From an uncultured Lachnospiraceae bacterium (GTDB lineage Bacteria; Bacillota; Clostridia; Lachnospirales; Lachnospiraceae), in contig CAMRSM010000001.1 of the NCBI GenBank assembly GCA_947053345.1, forward strand, positions 165,888 to 229,887: 64,000 nucleotides of DNA, written 5' to 3'. A program made the translations under genes and the position numbers. Positions 51,466-61,526 of the stretch are shown here, piece by piece; the stretch's first letter is position 1, and each line of letters starts with the position of its first letter. A model generated the notes under the pieces. It saw only the letters and a program-made list of their open reading frames with translations. It did no database searches and was not told the origin of the DNA.

Positions 51466-52170
51466 ATGGGAAAACCAGTAATCGGTGTTATGCCGCAGTA
51501 CAGTGCGGAGAGCGGCCGCATTATGGTCACGGCAAATTATTTCCACGCGGTACGGCAGGCGGGGGGAATTCCGGTACTTTTGCCGCTTTTTTCGGAGTGT
51601 TTTGATATTGAGGGAATTTTGGACCGGTTTGACGGCTTTCTTTTTCCGGGCGGTCCGGATATCAACCCGCTGTTGTTCGGGGAGGAAACGCTTCCGGAAT
51701 GCGGTAACATTGTGCCTGAGCGCGACACGCTCGAACTCGGCCTGATGTCAGGGATCCTGCGTTCCGGCAAGCCGGTTTTCGGCATCTGCCGCGGGATCCA
51801 GGTGATGAATGTAGCATTGGGCGGCACGCTTTTTCAGGATATCTCCAGCCAGACCGGGGAACAAAAAGTCGGGCACTACCAAAAGGCGGGGAATGCCGTG
51901 CTGACCCACTCCGTCCGCGTTGAGAAGAATACCCTGCTATACGATATTGTAAAAAAAGAGCGGATCACCGTCAACAGCTTTCACCATCAGTCGTGCAAGA
52001 TACTTGGGGAAGGGCTGGTTTTAAACGCGTCCGCAGCGGACGGGATCATCGAGGCCGCTGCACTAAAAAACCACCGCTTTTTCCTCGGGGTACAATGGCA
52101 TCCGGAACACCTTTACGGCTTGGATGATGCCATGACAAAGGTGTGGGATACTTTTGTCGGACTGTGCTGA
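51466..52170 (+). CDS. Class I glutamine-amidotransferase-like gamma-glutamyl hydrolase (PuuD/C26 type)
   Basis: A cytosolic hydrolase of 234 residues. The nucleophile is C108 in FGICRGIQVMN, and the dyad is completed by H212 and E214 in VQWHPEHLYG. FLFPGGPDINPLLFGEE is typical for the peptidase C26 family that splits gamma-glutamyl bonds, for example in gamma-glutamyl-GABA from putrescine breakdown. No other putrescine genes are near, so the real substrate is open. It starts 21 bases after the YgiQ gene and ends just before a tandem repeat. Confidence 0.88.
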   Translation: MGKPVIGVMPQYSAESGRIMVTANYFHAVRQAGGIPVLLPLFSECFDIEGILDRFDGFLFPGGPDINPLLFGEETLPECGNIVPERDTLELGLMSGILRSGKPVFGICRGIQVMNVALGGTLFQDISSQTGEQKVGHYQKAGNAVLTHSVRVEKNTLLYDIVKKERITVNSFHHQSCKILGEGLVLNASAADGIIEAAALKNHRFFLGVQWHPEHLYGLDDAMTKVWDTFVGLC

Positions 52171-52173
52171 TGG

Positions 52174-52401
52174 GAGATATGCGAGACTTAAAACAGCAAA
52201 TCTTTGAACCGTGCCCGGAACGGATATCCGGGAGTGGAGCGGACGGAAAGCCGTTTGGCGCTGTCCGGCACGGGGAGGAGATATGCGGGACTTAAAACAG
52301 CAAATCTCTGAACCGTGCCCGGAACGGATATCCGGGAGTGGAGCGGACGGAAAGCCGTTTGGCGCTATCTGGCACGGGGAAGAGATATGCGGGACTTAAA
52401 A
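52174..52401 (+). repeat. 104-bp tandem repeat, two full copies and a 20-base third start
   Basis: Copies start with gagatatgcg at 52174, 52278 and 52382, so the period is exactly 104. The full copies differ at only about five places. Each contains cccgga/tccggg around a short loop, giving a hairpin. The third copy ends at 52401, and the RBS of the epimerase gene follows at once. As 104 is not a multiple of three, the 62-codon open frame across it changes its product from copy to copy and is not a gene. Confidence 0.9.
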
Positions 52402-52417
52402 TAGGAGGATAGTTGAT

Positions 52418-53317
52418 ATGGCCATACATACAGTCGAGAACGAAGAACTTAAGGTGCAGGTATCCGATCACGGCGGGGAACTGGTCTCCATCGTCAGGAA
52501 AGCGGACGGACAGGAATATCTCTGGAACGCGGATCCTGCTTTTTGGAACCGTCACGCACCCGTCCTTTTCCCTTTTGTCGGAGGGTTAAGGGATAAGACT
52601 TACCGATATCAGGGGAAATCGTATTCACTCGGACAGCACGGGTTCGCGCGGGACATGGAATTTGAGCTTGTCTCAAACAGCGGGACGGAAATTTGGCATC
52701 GCCTTGTTCCGACAAAGGAAACTCGTGCCAATTACCCGTTTGAATTTGAGCTTGAGACCGGACTGCGTCTGTTCCGCAATCAGGTTGTTGTCCTCTGGCG
52801 CGTCCAAAACAAGTCAAAGACGGAGGACATGTATTTTTCCATCGGTGGGCATCCGGCATTTTTGTGTCCGGTTGGGGGCAGGGGAAAACGCTGCGACTAT
52901 GAAATCCTTTTTGAGGGGGTTTCCATCGTAAATACAAGGATGCTTGCGGGCGGACTCGCCATGACAGGGCTTGAGCAGCTTGAACTTGAGAAAAAGGAGA
53001 TCGGCGGGAAAACTTACGGCGCGGTAAAAGTAGACGAACATCTGTTTGACCGCGATGCTTATGTGATTGAGGGGCATCAGACGAGGGAGGTCGCACTTGC
53101 AGATCCAAACGGTAAGATTTATCTCGCCGTGAAATTTGACGCGCCTCTTTTCGGTGTCTGGGCACCGAGGGGAAACGCACCGTTCGTCTGCATCGAACCG
53201 TGGTACGGCCGCTGTGACAGTGTGGATTTTGCCGGGACGCTTGAGGAGAAAGCCTATATCAACACCTTGGAGCCGGGGCAGGTATTTAGCAAAAATTATC
53301 ATATCTGCATATATTGA
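52418..53317 (+). CDS. Aldose 1-epimerase family protein (LacX-like)
   Basis: A cytosolic beta-sandwich enzyme of 299 residues that converts alpha and beta anomers of hexoses such as galactose or glucose. Typical parts are VSDHGGELVSIV, LFPFVGGLRDKTYRYQGKSYSLGQHGFARD with the first histidine, FSIGGHPAFLCPV with the second, and FVCIEPWYGRCDSVDFAG with the glutamate. The match is closest to the LacX branch rather than GalM. ggagg precedes ATG 52418, with the 104-bp repeat just upstream. The 200-base gap that follows has no recognisable signal. Confidence 0.88.
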   Translation: MAIHTVENEELKVQVSDHGGELVSIVRKADGQEYLWNADPAFWNRHAPVLFPFVGGLRDKTYRYQGKSYSLGQHGFARDMEFELVSNSGTEIWHRLVPTKETRANYPFEFELETGLRLFRNQVVVLWRVQNKSKTEDMYFSIGGHPAFLCPVGGRGKRCDYEILFEGVSIVNTRMLAGGLAMTGLEQLELEKKEIGGKTYGAVKVDEHLFDRDAYVIEGHQTREVALADPNGKIYLAVKFDAPLFGVWAPRGNAPFVCIEPWYGRCDSVDFAGTLEEKAYINTLEPGQVFSKNYHICIY

Positions 53318-53517
53318 TCATGATATCCCGTGAAAAAAGTATTTAGCGTAATTGCATAACAAAAAGATGTTCGGGAAAAAGGAATGCTTTCGGTCATTCG
53401 GAAGACTCCCCCAACAGGCAGGTGTGTAAAAAGAGAAGAAAATTGGCGGGATCAGAAAATGTGTTAAACAGTGCCGCAAGGGGCAGGAACTCTTGGACAT
53501 GATAGATCGGGGGATAT

Positions 53518-54474
53518 ATGGATATTGATGTAGAGCGGGAGATCGGCAGCCTTGTCGATGAGATTTTGTGTGATTACCGGAGTGAGCGGACGATTGACCG
53601 GGGAAATACCGTCAATCAGCTTGACAAAGAAGCAATCATCGAGATTGTATATAAATTGCAGCAGATTATATTTCCGGGGTATTTTAAAAACAAAAAATAC
53701 AAATTCTATACGCAGAAAAATAATCTGACCATGCTGCTTGAGGATGTTTTGTGCCATCTTAACCGCCAGGTAGTGAATGTGTTTGAGCATATGGAAGAAT
53801 ATGCGGACAGTACGCATGAGGAGCTTTTATGTCTGGCAGGGGAAAAGTGCATGGCGTTTTTGCGGTGCATCCCGAACATACGGGCGCTGATTGAGACGGA
53901 TGTGCAGGCAGCGTACGACGGTGACCCGGCCGCCTACAATACGGATGAGATTATTTTTTCGTATCCGGGGCTTTATGCCATTATGGTCAACCGCATCGCG
54001 CATGAGCTCCACAGACTTTGTATCCCGCTGATCCCGCGCATCATGACGGAGCACGCGCACAGCCTGACGGGGATTGACATCCATCCGGGAGCGACGATCG
54101 GGAAATATTTTTTTATTGACCACGGGACCGGGATTGTCATCGGTGAGACTACGGTAATCGGAGACAATGTAAAGATTTACCAGGGTGTTACGCTCGGCGC
54201 GCTCTCGACCAAGGGCGGGCAGAAATTAAAGAGCAAAAAGCGCCATCCGACGATCGAGGATAATGTGACTATTTACTCCGGTGCCTCCATCCTCGGCGGG
54301 GAGACGGTGATCGGTGCGGGTGCGGTGATCGGCGGCAATGCCTTTATCACGGCATCCATCCCGGCGGGCACGCGCGTCAGCATAAAAAACCAGGAGCTTA
54401 CAATGGATTACGGTAAAGCCAGCATCAAGGGGATGGATATCGGACAGGATGACAGTTGGTTTTATGTGATCTGA
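53518..54474 (+). CDS. epsC: Serine O-acetyltransferase, EpsC type
   Basis: A cytosolic enzyme of 318 residues that makes O-acetylserine, the precursor of cysteine. The N-terminal helical part (1-180) is longer than in CysE and is typical for the EpsC branch. The C-terminal left-handed beta helix shows hexapeptide repeats: GIDIHPGATIGKYFFIDHGTGIVIGETTVIGDNVKIYQGVTLGALS. H-P-G-A and D-H-G contain the catalytic pair. KRHPTIEDNVTIYSGASILGGETVIGAGAVIGGNAF completes the coil. cysK is not in the window. Confidence 0.93.
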   Translation: MDIDVEREIGSLVDEILCDYRSERTIDRGNTVNQLDKEAIIEIVYKLQQIIFPGYFKNKKYKFYTQKNNLTMLLEDVLCHLNRQVVNVFEHMEEYADSTHEELLCLAGEKCMAFLRCIPNIRALIETDVQAAYDGDPAAYNTDEIIFSYPGLYAIMVNRIAHELHRLCIPLIPRIMTEHAHSLTGIDIHPGATIGKYFFIDHGTGIVIGETTVIGDNVKIYQGVTLGALSTKGGQKLKSKKRHPTIEDNVTIYSGASILGGETVIGAGAVIGGNAFITASIPAGTRVSIKNQELTMDYGKASIKGMDIGQDDSWFYVI

Positions 54475-54614
54475 CCGGGTCAAGGCCGCGGATGAAAAGC
54501 GGATAAACCCCAAAATTAGAGGAAGTTTTTTGGCGGCGGTAAGTTTTGTTGCCATGCAGCAGGAAATCAGCTGGACTTTGAAAGATCGGGAGGCGTTCCG
54601 GACATAGGGAGATG

Positions 54615-54646
54615 ACTGCGGGGCAGGGGAAATGATGCCCCGCAGT
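54615..54646 (+). repeat. 11-bp inverted repeat between epsC and the reductase gene
   Basis: actgcggggca (54615-54625) is complementary to tgccccgcagt (54636-54646). There is no T run, so it is either a weak terminator or a message-stability hairpin. Confidence 0.55.
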
Positions 54647-54680
54647 CCGGCGAAAAACGTTTTAGGAAAGGATAGGACAA

Positions 54681-55580
54681 ATGTTGGATGTACTGATTAT
54701 TGGCAGCGGTCCTGCGGGGCTGTCCGCTGCAATTTACGCAAAAAGAGCGGAACTTTCGGTGACGGTTTTGGAAAAGCTCTATTTGGGGCTTGGGCAGATC
54801 ACGGAGAGCGGTAAGGTAGACAATTATCTTGGGATGCCGGGTATGAGCGGTTACGATATGGGAGAGGCATTCCGAAACCATGCGGTGTCGTTTGGTGTCG
54901 ATTTTAAAGAGGGGGAGGCAGCGGCGGTCGAAAAGACAGAGGACGGTTTTGCCGTCACATTGGCGGACGGGGAAATTTTAACGGCAAAATCAGTGATCTA
55001 CGCGGCGGGAGCTGCCCACCGCCATCTGGGAATCCCGGGTGAGGAGGAATTTTCCGGGCGCGGGGTTTCTTACTGTGCAGTCTGTGACGGGGCATTTTAC
55101 CGGGGAAAGGATGTGGCGGTGGCAGGCGGCGGGAATACCGCGCTGGACGACGCGCTCTATCTGTCCGAGCTGTGTGGGAAGGTGTATTTGATCCACCGCC
55201 GGGAAGAATTCCGTGGGGCGGCGGCAACCCTTGCAAAATTGAAGGGAAAAGAGAATGTCGAAATTCTCGCGCCGGCGGTTATCAAAGCCGTGACAGGGGA
55301 GAAAAAGGTATCGGGTATTGTGCTTTTGGACGGGCGGGAGCTTTCCGTCTCCGGCCTGTTTGTCGCGGTCGGTATGATGCCGCAGGCGGCGCTGCTTAGC
55401 GGGCTTGTGGAACTTGATGCGTCGGGTTATGTGGTGGCGGACGAGACCGGGAAGACATCGCTGCCCGGATTTTTTGTGGCGGGGGATGTGCGTACAAAGA
55501 AGCTGCGCCAGGTAGTGACGGCGGCGGCAGACGGGGCGAATGCCGCCGTGGCAGCCGCGGAATATCTGCGGGAGGGCTGA
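54681..55580 (+). CDS. Thioredoxin reductase-like flavoprotein
   Basis: A flavin-dependent disulphide reductase of 299 residues. FAD binding is at LIIGSGPAGLSAAIYAKRAEL. The redox pair is C132 and C135 in YCAVCDGAFYRG, the nucleotide-binding site is VAVAGGGNTALDDALYLSEL, and the end has GFFVAGDVRTKKLRQVVTAAADGANAA. It would pass electrons from NADPH or NADH, or from ferredoxin in some clostridial forms, to thioredoxin-like partners. No thioredoxin gene is nearby, so it may be a side branch of the family. The start has aggaaagga upstream. Confidence 0.88.
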   Translation: MLDVLIIGSGPAGLSAAIYAKRAELSVTVLEKLYLGLGQITESGKVDNYLGMPGMSGYDMGEAFRNHAVSFGVDFKEGEAAAVEKTEDGFAVTLADGEILTAKSVIYAAGAAHRHLGIPGEEEFSGRGVSYCAVCDGAFYRGKDVAVAGGGNTALDDALYLSELCGKVYLIHRREEFRGAAATLAKLKGKENVEILAPAVIKAVTGEKKVSGIVLLDGRELSVSGLFVAVGMMPQAALLSGLVELDASGYVVADETGKTSLPGFFVAGDVRTKKLRQVVTAAADGANAAVAAAEYLREG

Positions 55581-55647
55581 GCTTTCCCACAGGCTTTTCC
55601 GGGTTATAAATGGTTTTTGGTTTAAAGAGCATGCAAGGAGGGGGAAT

Positions 55648-56313
55648 ATGGAGAGGATCTTGCTGGTGGAGGACGACCGGATGATCACCGAAAGCCTGAG
55701 TGCATTTTTGAAGCAGGAAGGGTTTTTGGCGGAATGTGCACCCGGACAGCGCGAGGCAGAGGCGCTTTTGGATGCGGGCGGCTTTGATCTGGTGTTGCTC
55801 GACGTTTCCCTGCAAAACGGGAACGGATTTTCGCTGTGCGGGAAGCTGAGGGAGGAATACCGGATCCCGGTGATTTTTTTGACAGCATCCGGAGATGAGT
55901 ACAGTGTTGTAACAGGGCTTGATATGGGGGCGGAGGATTATATCCGCAAACCATTCCGCCCAAGAGAACTGATTTCCCGCATCCGCGCAGTGCTGCGCCG
56001 CACCGGGGGAAGCCGGTCCGTTTTCGATTTTTACGGTGTGCGCGTGGATACGGACAAGGCTCTTGTGAGCAGGGACGGAAAGGAAATCGTGCTTTCAGCG
56101 TTGGAGTACCGCCTGCTTCTGATTTTTTGCCAAAACAAGGGGAATGTGATCGCAAGAGAACGGCTGCTTGCGGATCTTTGGGATGTGGCGGGTGATTTTG
56201 TGAATGACAATACACTGACCGTGTACATCAAAAGGCTTCGGGAAAAGATTGAGGATGACCCGGCGAAACCGGAGCGCATCAAGACGGTGCGCGGTATCGG
56301 ATACCGCGCTTAG
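55648..56313 (+). CDS. OmpR-family response regulator (third module)
   Basis: A response regulator of 221 residues. The receiver has LLVEDDRM, the phospho-acceptor in LVLLDVSLQNGNG and the lysine in YIRKPFRPREL. The winged helix ends VYIKRLREKIEDDPAKPERIKTVRGIGYRA. ATG 55648 follows aaggaggggg; the track start at 55540 lies inside the reductase gene. The kinase starts 12 bases later and an ABC transporter follows, so this is a Bce-like or Vex-like sensing module. The palindrome at 57431 is its probable target. Confidence 0.9.
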   Translation: MERILLVEDDRMITESLSAFLKQEGFLAECAPGQREAEALLDAGGFDLVLLDVSLQNGNGFSLCGKLREEYRIPVIFLTASGDEYSVVTGLDMGAEDYIRKPFRPRELISRIRAVLRRTGGSRSVFDFYGVRVDTDKALVSRDGKEIVLSALEYRLLLIFCQNKGNVIARERLLADLWDVAGDFVNDNTLTVYIKRLREKIEDDPAKPERIKTVRGIGYRA

Positions 56314-56325
56314 AGGGAGGGACGG

Positions 56326-57348
56326 ATGAACAAAAAAAGCAATGCGCTGCTCTGGGGATTCTTTTTTGCAACGGCACTTTTCGGCTTTTTGGCGGGACTT
56401 TTCATTAACTTGCGGGCGGCGCTCCTTGCGGCCGCCTGCGTTTTTTTCTGCGCGCTTGCCACGGCCGCTTCTTACCGCAAAAACCGCAAAGTTTTAAGTG
56501 AACTTGCCTTTGATATGGACCGGCTTCTGCACGGCGATTACCGTGTACGCTTCCAGAAATACGAGGAGGGCGAGACGGCGGTCGTGGCAAACGAACTCGC
56601 AAAAATTACGGATACACTGCAGAGCCAGGCAGAGAAGTTAAAAAAAGAGAAAATATATCTGGCAGATTCGATCGCGGATATCTCCCATCAGATCCGCACA
56701 CCGCTCACTGCGCTAAATCTGACACTTGAGACATTCCCGGTGATGGCTGACGCGGCAAATACCAACCCGGCCATAGCGAGGGAACAGGCAGAAAAGCAAA
56801 AGCAGCTGAAAGGGCTGACACGCCGGATGGAATGGCTGATTGAGGCACTGTTAAAGCTTTCCAAGCTGGATGCCGGGACGGTTCATTTTGTGAAAGAACC
56901 TGTTTGTGCGGCGGAACTTGTAAAGCATGCCGTGCAGCCGTTCGGGATTTTGATGGAGGTGCGCGGCCAGACGCTTGATCTGTCAGGGCTTTCGGGGGAA
57001 GCGCACTTTCTCGGCGACATGGCATGGAGTGCGGAAGCGGTCGGGAATGTGCTGAAAAACTGCATCGAACATACAGGAGAAGGCGGAACGATCTGGGTAT
57101 CAGCATCGGAAAACGCGATTTATACCGAGATTATTATAGAGGATGACGGCGAGGGACTGGATGAAAACGATCTGCTCCATTTATTTGAGCGTTTTTATAA
57201 GGGAAAGAATTCTTCCGGGAACAGTGTCGGCATCGGCCTGGCGCTCACTCGGGCAATCCTTTCGGCGCAGAATGGGACGATCTGTGCCGAAAACCGAAGA
57301 ACGGGCGGCGCGCGCTTTCTTCTCCGGATTTATAAGGGGATTGTATGA
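56326..57348 (+). CDS. Sensor histidine kinase (third module)
   Basis: A kinase of 340 residues. Two N-terminal membrane helices (about 8-27 and 30-48) have almost no loop between them. A HAMP-like linker (ELAFDMDRLLHGDYRVRF) leads to the phospho-histidine in SIADISHQIRTPLTALNLTLE. The ATPase has VLKNCIEHTGEGG and GNSVGIGLALTRAILSAQNG. The layout suggests that the signal comes from within the membrane or from the partner transporter. It lies next to its regulator and 200 bases before the transporter. Confidence 0.9.
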   Translation: MNKKSNALLWGFFFATALFGFLAGLFINLRAALLAAACVFFCALATAASYRKNRKVLSELAFDMDRLLHGDYRVRFQKYEEGETAVVANELAKITDTLQSQAEKLKKEKIYLADSIADISHQIRTPLTALNLTLETFPVMADAANTNPAIAREQAEKQKQLKGLTRRMEWLIEALLKLSKLDAGTVHFVKEPVCAAELVKHAVQPFGILMEVRGQTLDLSGLSGEAHFLGDMAWSAEAVGNVLKNCIEHTGEGGTIWVSASENAIYTEIIIEDDGEGLDENDLLHLFERFYKGKNSSGNSVGIGLALTRAILSAQNGTICAENRRTGGARFLLRIYKGIV

Positions 57349-57430
57349 AAACCGAACGGGCGGGCAATTTCGGAACCGTACCGTTTTGTGAGGAAGCAGG
57401 AGAAATTTGTTGAAAAAATAAATTTCATCG

Positions 57431-57486
57431 AAGTGACGAAATTGTCACTTAAAATTCACCGTACCGTAAGTTTCGCAGGATATAAT
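57431..57486 (+). promoter_or_regulatory. Palindromic operator and -10 box of the third ABC module
   Basis: aagtgacgaaattgtcactt (57431-57450) is an inverted repeat with seven-base arms and a six-base centre. A perfect tataat lies at 57481-57486 with no good -35, so the promoter probably needs an activator. Its form differs from the BceR-type site at 22215, as would suit a separate regulator. Confidence 0.7.
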
Positions 57487-57555
57487 AGGGGAAAACAAAA
57501 AAGGAGCCGGGGCGGATAAAGAAATTGTTGCTGCCCTAGGAACAAGGGAGGTTTT

Positions 57556-58239
57556 ATGGAAATATTGCGCGTGGAACATCTGACAAAAGTATATGGGGAG
57601 AAGGAAAATAAGGTTGTAGCGCTGAACGACGTTAGTTTTTCGGTTGAATGGGGGCAGTTTGTCGCGATCATCGGGCCATCCGGTTCCGGAAAATCGACAC
57701 TTCTGCATATTCTGGGCGGTGTGGACCGCCCGACATCGGGAAAAGTATATCTCAGCGATACCGATGTGTACGGGCAGAAAGATGAGCAGCTTGCTATCTT
57801 CCGCCGCCGGGAGGTAGGTCTGATCTATCAGTTCTATAACCTGATCCCGGTCTTAAACGTGACGGAGAACATGACACTTCCGGTATTGCTTGACGGGCGC
57901 AAAGTCAACGGCGAACGTTTGGATGAATTGTTGGAAGTCCTAAAACTAAAAGGGAGGGAGGATCATCTGCCAAACGAACTTTCCGGCGGCCAGCAGCAGA
58001 GAGTTTCCATTGGAAGGGCGCTGATGAACGCGCCTGCCGTGATGCTTGCAGACGAGCCGACCGGGAACCTTGACTCGAAAAACAGCCATGAGATCATTGA
58101 ACTCTTAAAACTGTCGAACAAAAAATTTAACCAGACGCTGATTGTCATCACACACGACGAGTCGATCGCGCTGCAGGCCGACCGCATTATTGCCATTGAG
58201 GATGGGCAGATCACGAGAGATGAGGTGATCCGCAAATGA
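57556..58239 (+). CDS. MacB-type ABC transporter ATPase
   Basis: An ATPase of 227 residues. Walker A is [11 protein letters not shown], the signature is [16 protein letters not shown], and Walker B is [15 protein letters not shown] with the switch histidine in [10 protein letters not shown]. It belongs to the LolD/MacB/BceA class. gggagg lies before ATG 57556, and the stop overlaps the permease start by ATGA. The transporter most likely handles peptides or acts as a mechanical relay to the kinase. Confidence 0.93.
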   Translation: MEILRVEHLTKVYGEKENKVVALNDVSFSVEWGQFVAIIGPSGSGKSTLLHILGGVDRPTSGKVYLSDTDVYGQKDEQLAIFRRREVGLIYQFYNLIPVLNVTENMTLPVLLDGRKVNGERLDELLEVLKLKGREDHLPNELSGGQQQRVSIGRALMNAPAVMLADEPTGNLDSKNSHEIIELLKLSNKKFNQTLIVITHDESIALQADRIIAIEDGQITRDEVIRK

Positions 58240-61007
58240 AAATTTTAAATAAAGTGACGCTTGCAGGCTTAAAGAAGAACAAAGTGCGCACGGCAGTGAC
58301 AATCATAGGGATTATTTTATCGACCGCAATGTTTACGGCGGTCACGGTCAGTATTTCCAGCCTGAAACATTATATGCTGGAAACAACAATCGCGGAGGAG
58401 GGCGAGTGGGAGGGCTCTTTGTACGGGATCGGACAGGACGTTGCAGCACAAGTGATGGGAGATGCAGAAATCGATCGCGCGTTCGGAATATATGAAATTG
58501 GATACATGGATCTGGCAGATTCGATAAAAAACGGCAGGGAAGCGCTGGAATGGACGGACGATTATCAGCCATATCTGCAGTTTTGCAGTCTGTTCGGGGA
58601 TATTTCCAACGCGGAGGAACTTGCAAAGTTTGAATTGATTGAGGGCAGGATGCCGGAGAATGAAAATGAAATCCTGCTTTCGGAGGAATTTATCAACTAC
58701 GGGAAACGCAAGTTTAAGATTGGCGATACGGTCACGGGAAGTATCGGTTACCGGGAATTTGAGGGCGAGATTTTAAACGGGCATAATGATCTTATCGTCA
58801 AGATGATAAAAGTGGATGAAGAGGGTTCGGTGGAAGATGGGGAGGAAGACGCAGCAAAAACCGGGGAAAAAATGGTGAGGACAGTTGCCGAACGCCTGGT
58901 GACGGACGGGCAGAAAAGAACCTTCACGGTTGTCGGTGTGTGCCGCTATACCACACAGCACTATGCTACGCCGGGCTATACTGTATTTTGCGGGGCGGAT
59001 CGTTCCACAGGAGAGCGCTTATCATCGGGCAGGGGATTTACCAGTGTATTTTTCACGATGAAAAAGCAAAGCGGGCTTTTTAGTTTTCTTGACCGCTATC
59101 AGGCATCCGCGCGGGACTATGACTATCATAGCCATCTGCTGTACACGAACGGTATTTCCAGGGCAGATTCTTTCTCCAACGTGTATTTCGGTCTTGGAAC
59201 CATTCTTTGCATCATCATTGTATTCGGTTCGGTCGCGCTGATCTACAATGCGTTTTCGATTTCCGTCAACGAGAGAATCAAGCAGTTCGGCCTTTTGGCT
59301 TCGATCGGCGCGACCAAGCGCCAGCTTCGTCATAGTGTTCTTTTTGAGGCCTGTACGGTGAGCCTGTTCGGCATACCGCTCGGTATCGGGGCGGGAATCC
59401 TTGGGATGAGCATTACCTTCTACGTGCTTCGTTACCGTTTTGTCGGGCTGGTCGGCTCCGCGTCCATCCCGTTTTCCCTGCATGCAGAGCTCTGGGCGCT
59501 GATTGCGGCGGCGGTGCTGGCATTTTTTACGGTTCTGGTCTCTGCGGTGATCCCGGCAAAAAAAGCAATGAGGATCTCTGCGATCGAGGCCATCCGCCAG
59601 AACAGCGAAATCCGCGTAAACCGCAGGGCAGTGCGCACAAAGGGGTTTCTTCACCGGCTTTTTGGCATGGAAGGGACACTGGCGGACAAAAATTTCCGCC
59701 GCAACCGCAAAAAATACCGCGCGACGGTAATCTCGCTCTTTGTCAGTATTGTGCTCTTTATCTCGGCAAGTAGTTTTGTCGAATATTTAAAGGACAGTGC
59801 CGCCTCGGTCTCGGTCGCGGACAATTATGATTTCCGCTATTATGTGTATCCGGATCGCGGCTATACCGCCAAGGAGGTCTGCGATGTGATCAAACCGGTC
59901 TCCGGTGTTGCGAAAGCATTTGCGGTAGCGTCCCTGTATAATCCGACGCTGGTGGAATGGTCCATGCTTTCCAATGAGTATGTTGAATGGGCGGAGGAAT
60001 CGGGGGACTATGGCTATGACCGTGAACTTGCAAAGGAGGAGACCGGGCGTGATCGGGCGGTCATTACGGCATATTTTTACTTCATGCAGGATGAGGAGTA
60101 CATCGCCTACACGAAAGAATGCGGGCTTGCGGAACAGGGGTGGTTTTCGCAGCGCAAGGAGGCGCTCGTGTTTGACAGCGTCCGTCTGGAGCTTACCGGG
60201 AAGCGCTATTCCAAGGTGGATATGCTGCGGGAAAAGAGCGGTGTGTTCACCGGCAATTCATATGAAATCCTCTACGACAACGACGGGGAAGTGGGGGAGG
60301 ACCATGACCGGTTGACCGAGGGGAAGGAGTATGTGCTCCCGTACACGGTGGTTGATGCGGAGATTCCGATCGGTGTGAACGGGAAGTACCTTTCCCTTGT
60401 GTACCCACTCTCGGCGCTTGATGCGCTGGAGGAGATCGCGGCACAGGGAATGTATATGTCGGATATGGTCTATGTTGTGGGGGACGGTGACCTGACCAAG
60501 ATTTATGACGATATCTGCAAAGAACTGACGGCACAGGGCATCCCCAACCATTCGTTTTACAACATTTCACAGAATGACGCGTTTGAGCGCAATATGATCG
60601 TGATCATCAATGTCTTCTCCTACGGTTTTATTGTGCTGATCTCCCTGATCGCTGCCGCCAATGTCTTTAACACGGTCTCGACCAATATTTCCCTGCGCCG
60701 CAGGGAAATCGCGATGCTTGAGTCCGTGGGCATGACGAAGAAGGGGCTGCACAAGATGCTGAACTATGAATGCCTGCTCTACGGGATTAAGAGTCTTTGC
60801 TACGGGTTGCCGGCGGCCGGCCTTATCACTTTCGCGATCTACCGCGTGGTCAACGAGGGGTATGTGCAAAGTTTTTACATCCCGGTAGGAAGTATTGTGG
60901 TTGCAGTTCTAAGTGTTTTTTTGGTGGTGTTTTCAACGATGTTTTACTCGGTTGTCAAGCTGGAGAAGAACAGTCTGGTGGAAACATTGAAAAACGAGAA
61001 TGTGTAA
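58236..61007 (+). CDS. FtsX-domain ABC transporter permease, large
   Basis: A membrane permease of 923 residues with two FtsX domains. There is one N-terminal helix ([23 protein letters not shown]) and a large outer domain of about 270 residues. Three helices follow with [26 protein letters not shown], then one helix, a second outer domain of similar size, and three last helices with [22 protein letters not shown]. This 8-helix duplicated form differs from the 10-helix BceB and is closer to the YvcS/SalY-like and Vex-like permeases of clostridia. The cargo is unknown. A terminator follows. Confidence 0.9.
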   Translation: MKILNKVTLAGLKKNKVRTAVTIIGIILSTAMFTAVTVSISSLKHYMLETTIAEEGEWEGSLYGIGQDVAAQVMGDAEIDRAFGIYEIGYMDLADSIKNGREALEWTDDYQPYLQFCSLFGDISNAEELAKFELIEGRMPENENEILLSEEFINYGKRKFKIGDTVTGSIGYREFEGEILNGHNDLIVKMIKVDEEGSVEDGEEDAAKTGEKMVRTVAERLVTDGQKRTFTVVGVCRYTTQHYATPGYTVFCGADRSTGERLSSGRGFTSVFFTMKKQSGLFSFLDRYQASARDYDYHSHLLYTNGISRADSFSNVYFGLGTILCIIIVFGSVALIYNAFSISVNERIKQFGLLASIGATKRQLRHSVLFEACTVSLFGIPLGIGAGILGMSITFYVLRYRFVGLVGSASIPFSLHAELWALIAAAVLAFFTVLVSAVIPAKKAMRISAIEAIRQNSEIRVNRRAVRTKGFLHRLFGMEGTLADKNFRRNRKKYRATVISLFVSIVLFISASSFVEYLKDSAASVSVADNYDFRYYVYPDRGYTAKEVCDVIKPVSGVAKAFAVASLYNPTLVEWSMLSNEYVEWAEESGDYGYDRELAKEETGRDRAVITAYFYFMQDEEYIAYTKECGLAEQGWFSQRKEALVFDSVRLELTGKRYSKVDMLREKSGVFTGNSYEILYDNDGEVGEDHDRLTEGKEYVLPYTVVDAEIPIGVNGKYLSLVYPLSALDALEEIAAQGMYMSDMVYVVGDGDLTKIYDDICKELTAQGIPNHSFYNISQNDAFERNMIVIINVFSYGFIVLISLIAAANVFNTVSTNISLRRREIAMLESVGMTKKGLHKMLNYECLLYGIKSLCYGLPAAGLITFAIYRVVNEGYVQSFYIPVGSIVVAVLSVFLVVFSTMFYSVVKLEKNSLVETLKNENV

Positions 61008-61076
61008 CAGGATGCATATCTTTTCTTAACAAGAGCATACAAAAACAAAAGATTTAATGGACTGTAAACCTTACGC

Positions 61077-61115
61077 AAAACACCGCTTCCGCCAAAAACG
61101 GAGCGGTGTTTTTGT
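61077..61115 (+). terminator. Terminator after the third module
   Basis: aaaacaccgct-t-ccg pairs with cgg-agcggtgtttt around a seven-base loop and is followed by T. Confidence 0.88.
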
Positions 61116-61320
61116 AATGGATTCTGCACACCATGACCAGAATGCCCCCAATTTTCCCCGCTTCATTCACGGAGGCTCTGCCGGATGTATCCCCCCGCCG
61201 CGCCTTGGGAGGTAGCACAGCCGGGGAATATATCCTCCAGAGCCGCCCCTTTCCCTGGTATCATTGTCCGAGCCCGATTTATCAAAATACTGTCAACATC
61301 TGAATTTACGGGAGGTATCT

Positions 61321-61526
61321 ATGAACAGTCAAAATTCAATGCCTTGCAGCCCTGAAAACCAGTCAACGCTGGTTGCCGGGAAAAGCGTATTCGGAGTCCG
61401 TCCGTCTGTGTCTGGCTGTCCCAAGACGAGCAGACAAAAATCAAAGTCCTGCAAAAAGATTATGCCGGTTTATGGGAGCCGCTCTCTGAATTGCCGGAAA
61501 GACTTTCGGAGGTGGTGGCGCTGTAA
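61321..61526 (+). pseudogene. Probable frameshifted small mobile-element gene
   Basis: gggagg precedes ATG 61321 (MNSQNSMPCSPENQSTLVAGKS). The protein-like sequence then continues in another frame as VWLSQDEQTKIKVLQKDYAGLWEPLSELPERLSEVVAL with a stop at 61524. The family is unknown. The annotated open frame to 61590 runs through the wrong frame and becomes arginine-rich, which is not natural. Confidence 0.4.

Noticed and set aside
52211-52399. 62-codon frame within the tandem repeat
   Set aside because: The repeat unit is not a multiple of three, so the copies are read in different frames; no RBS.
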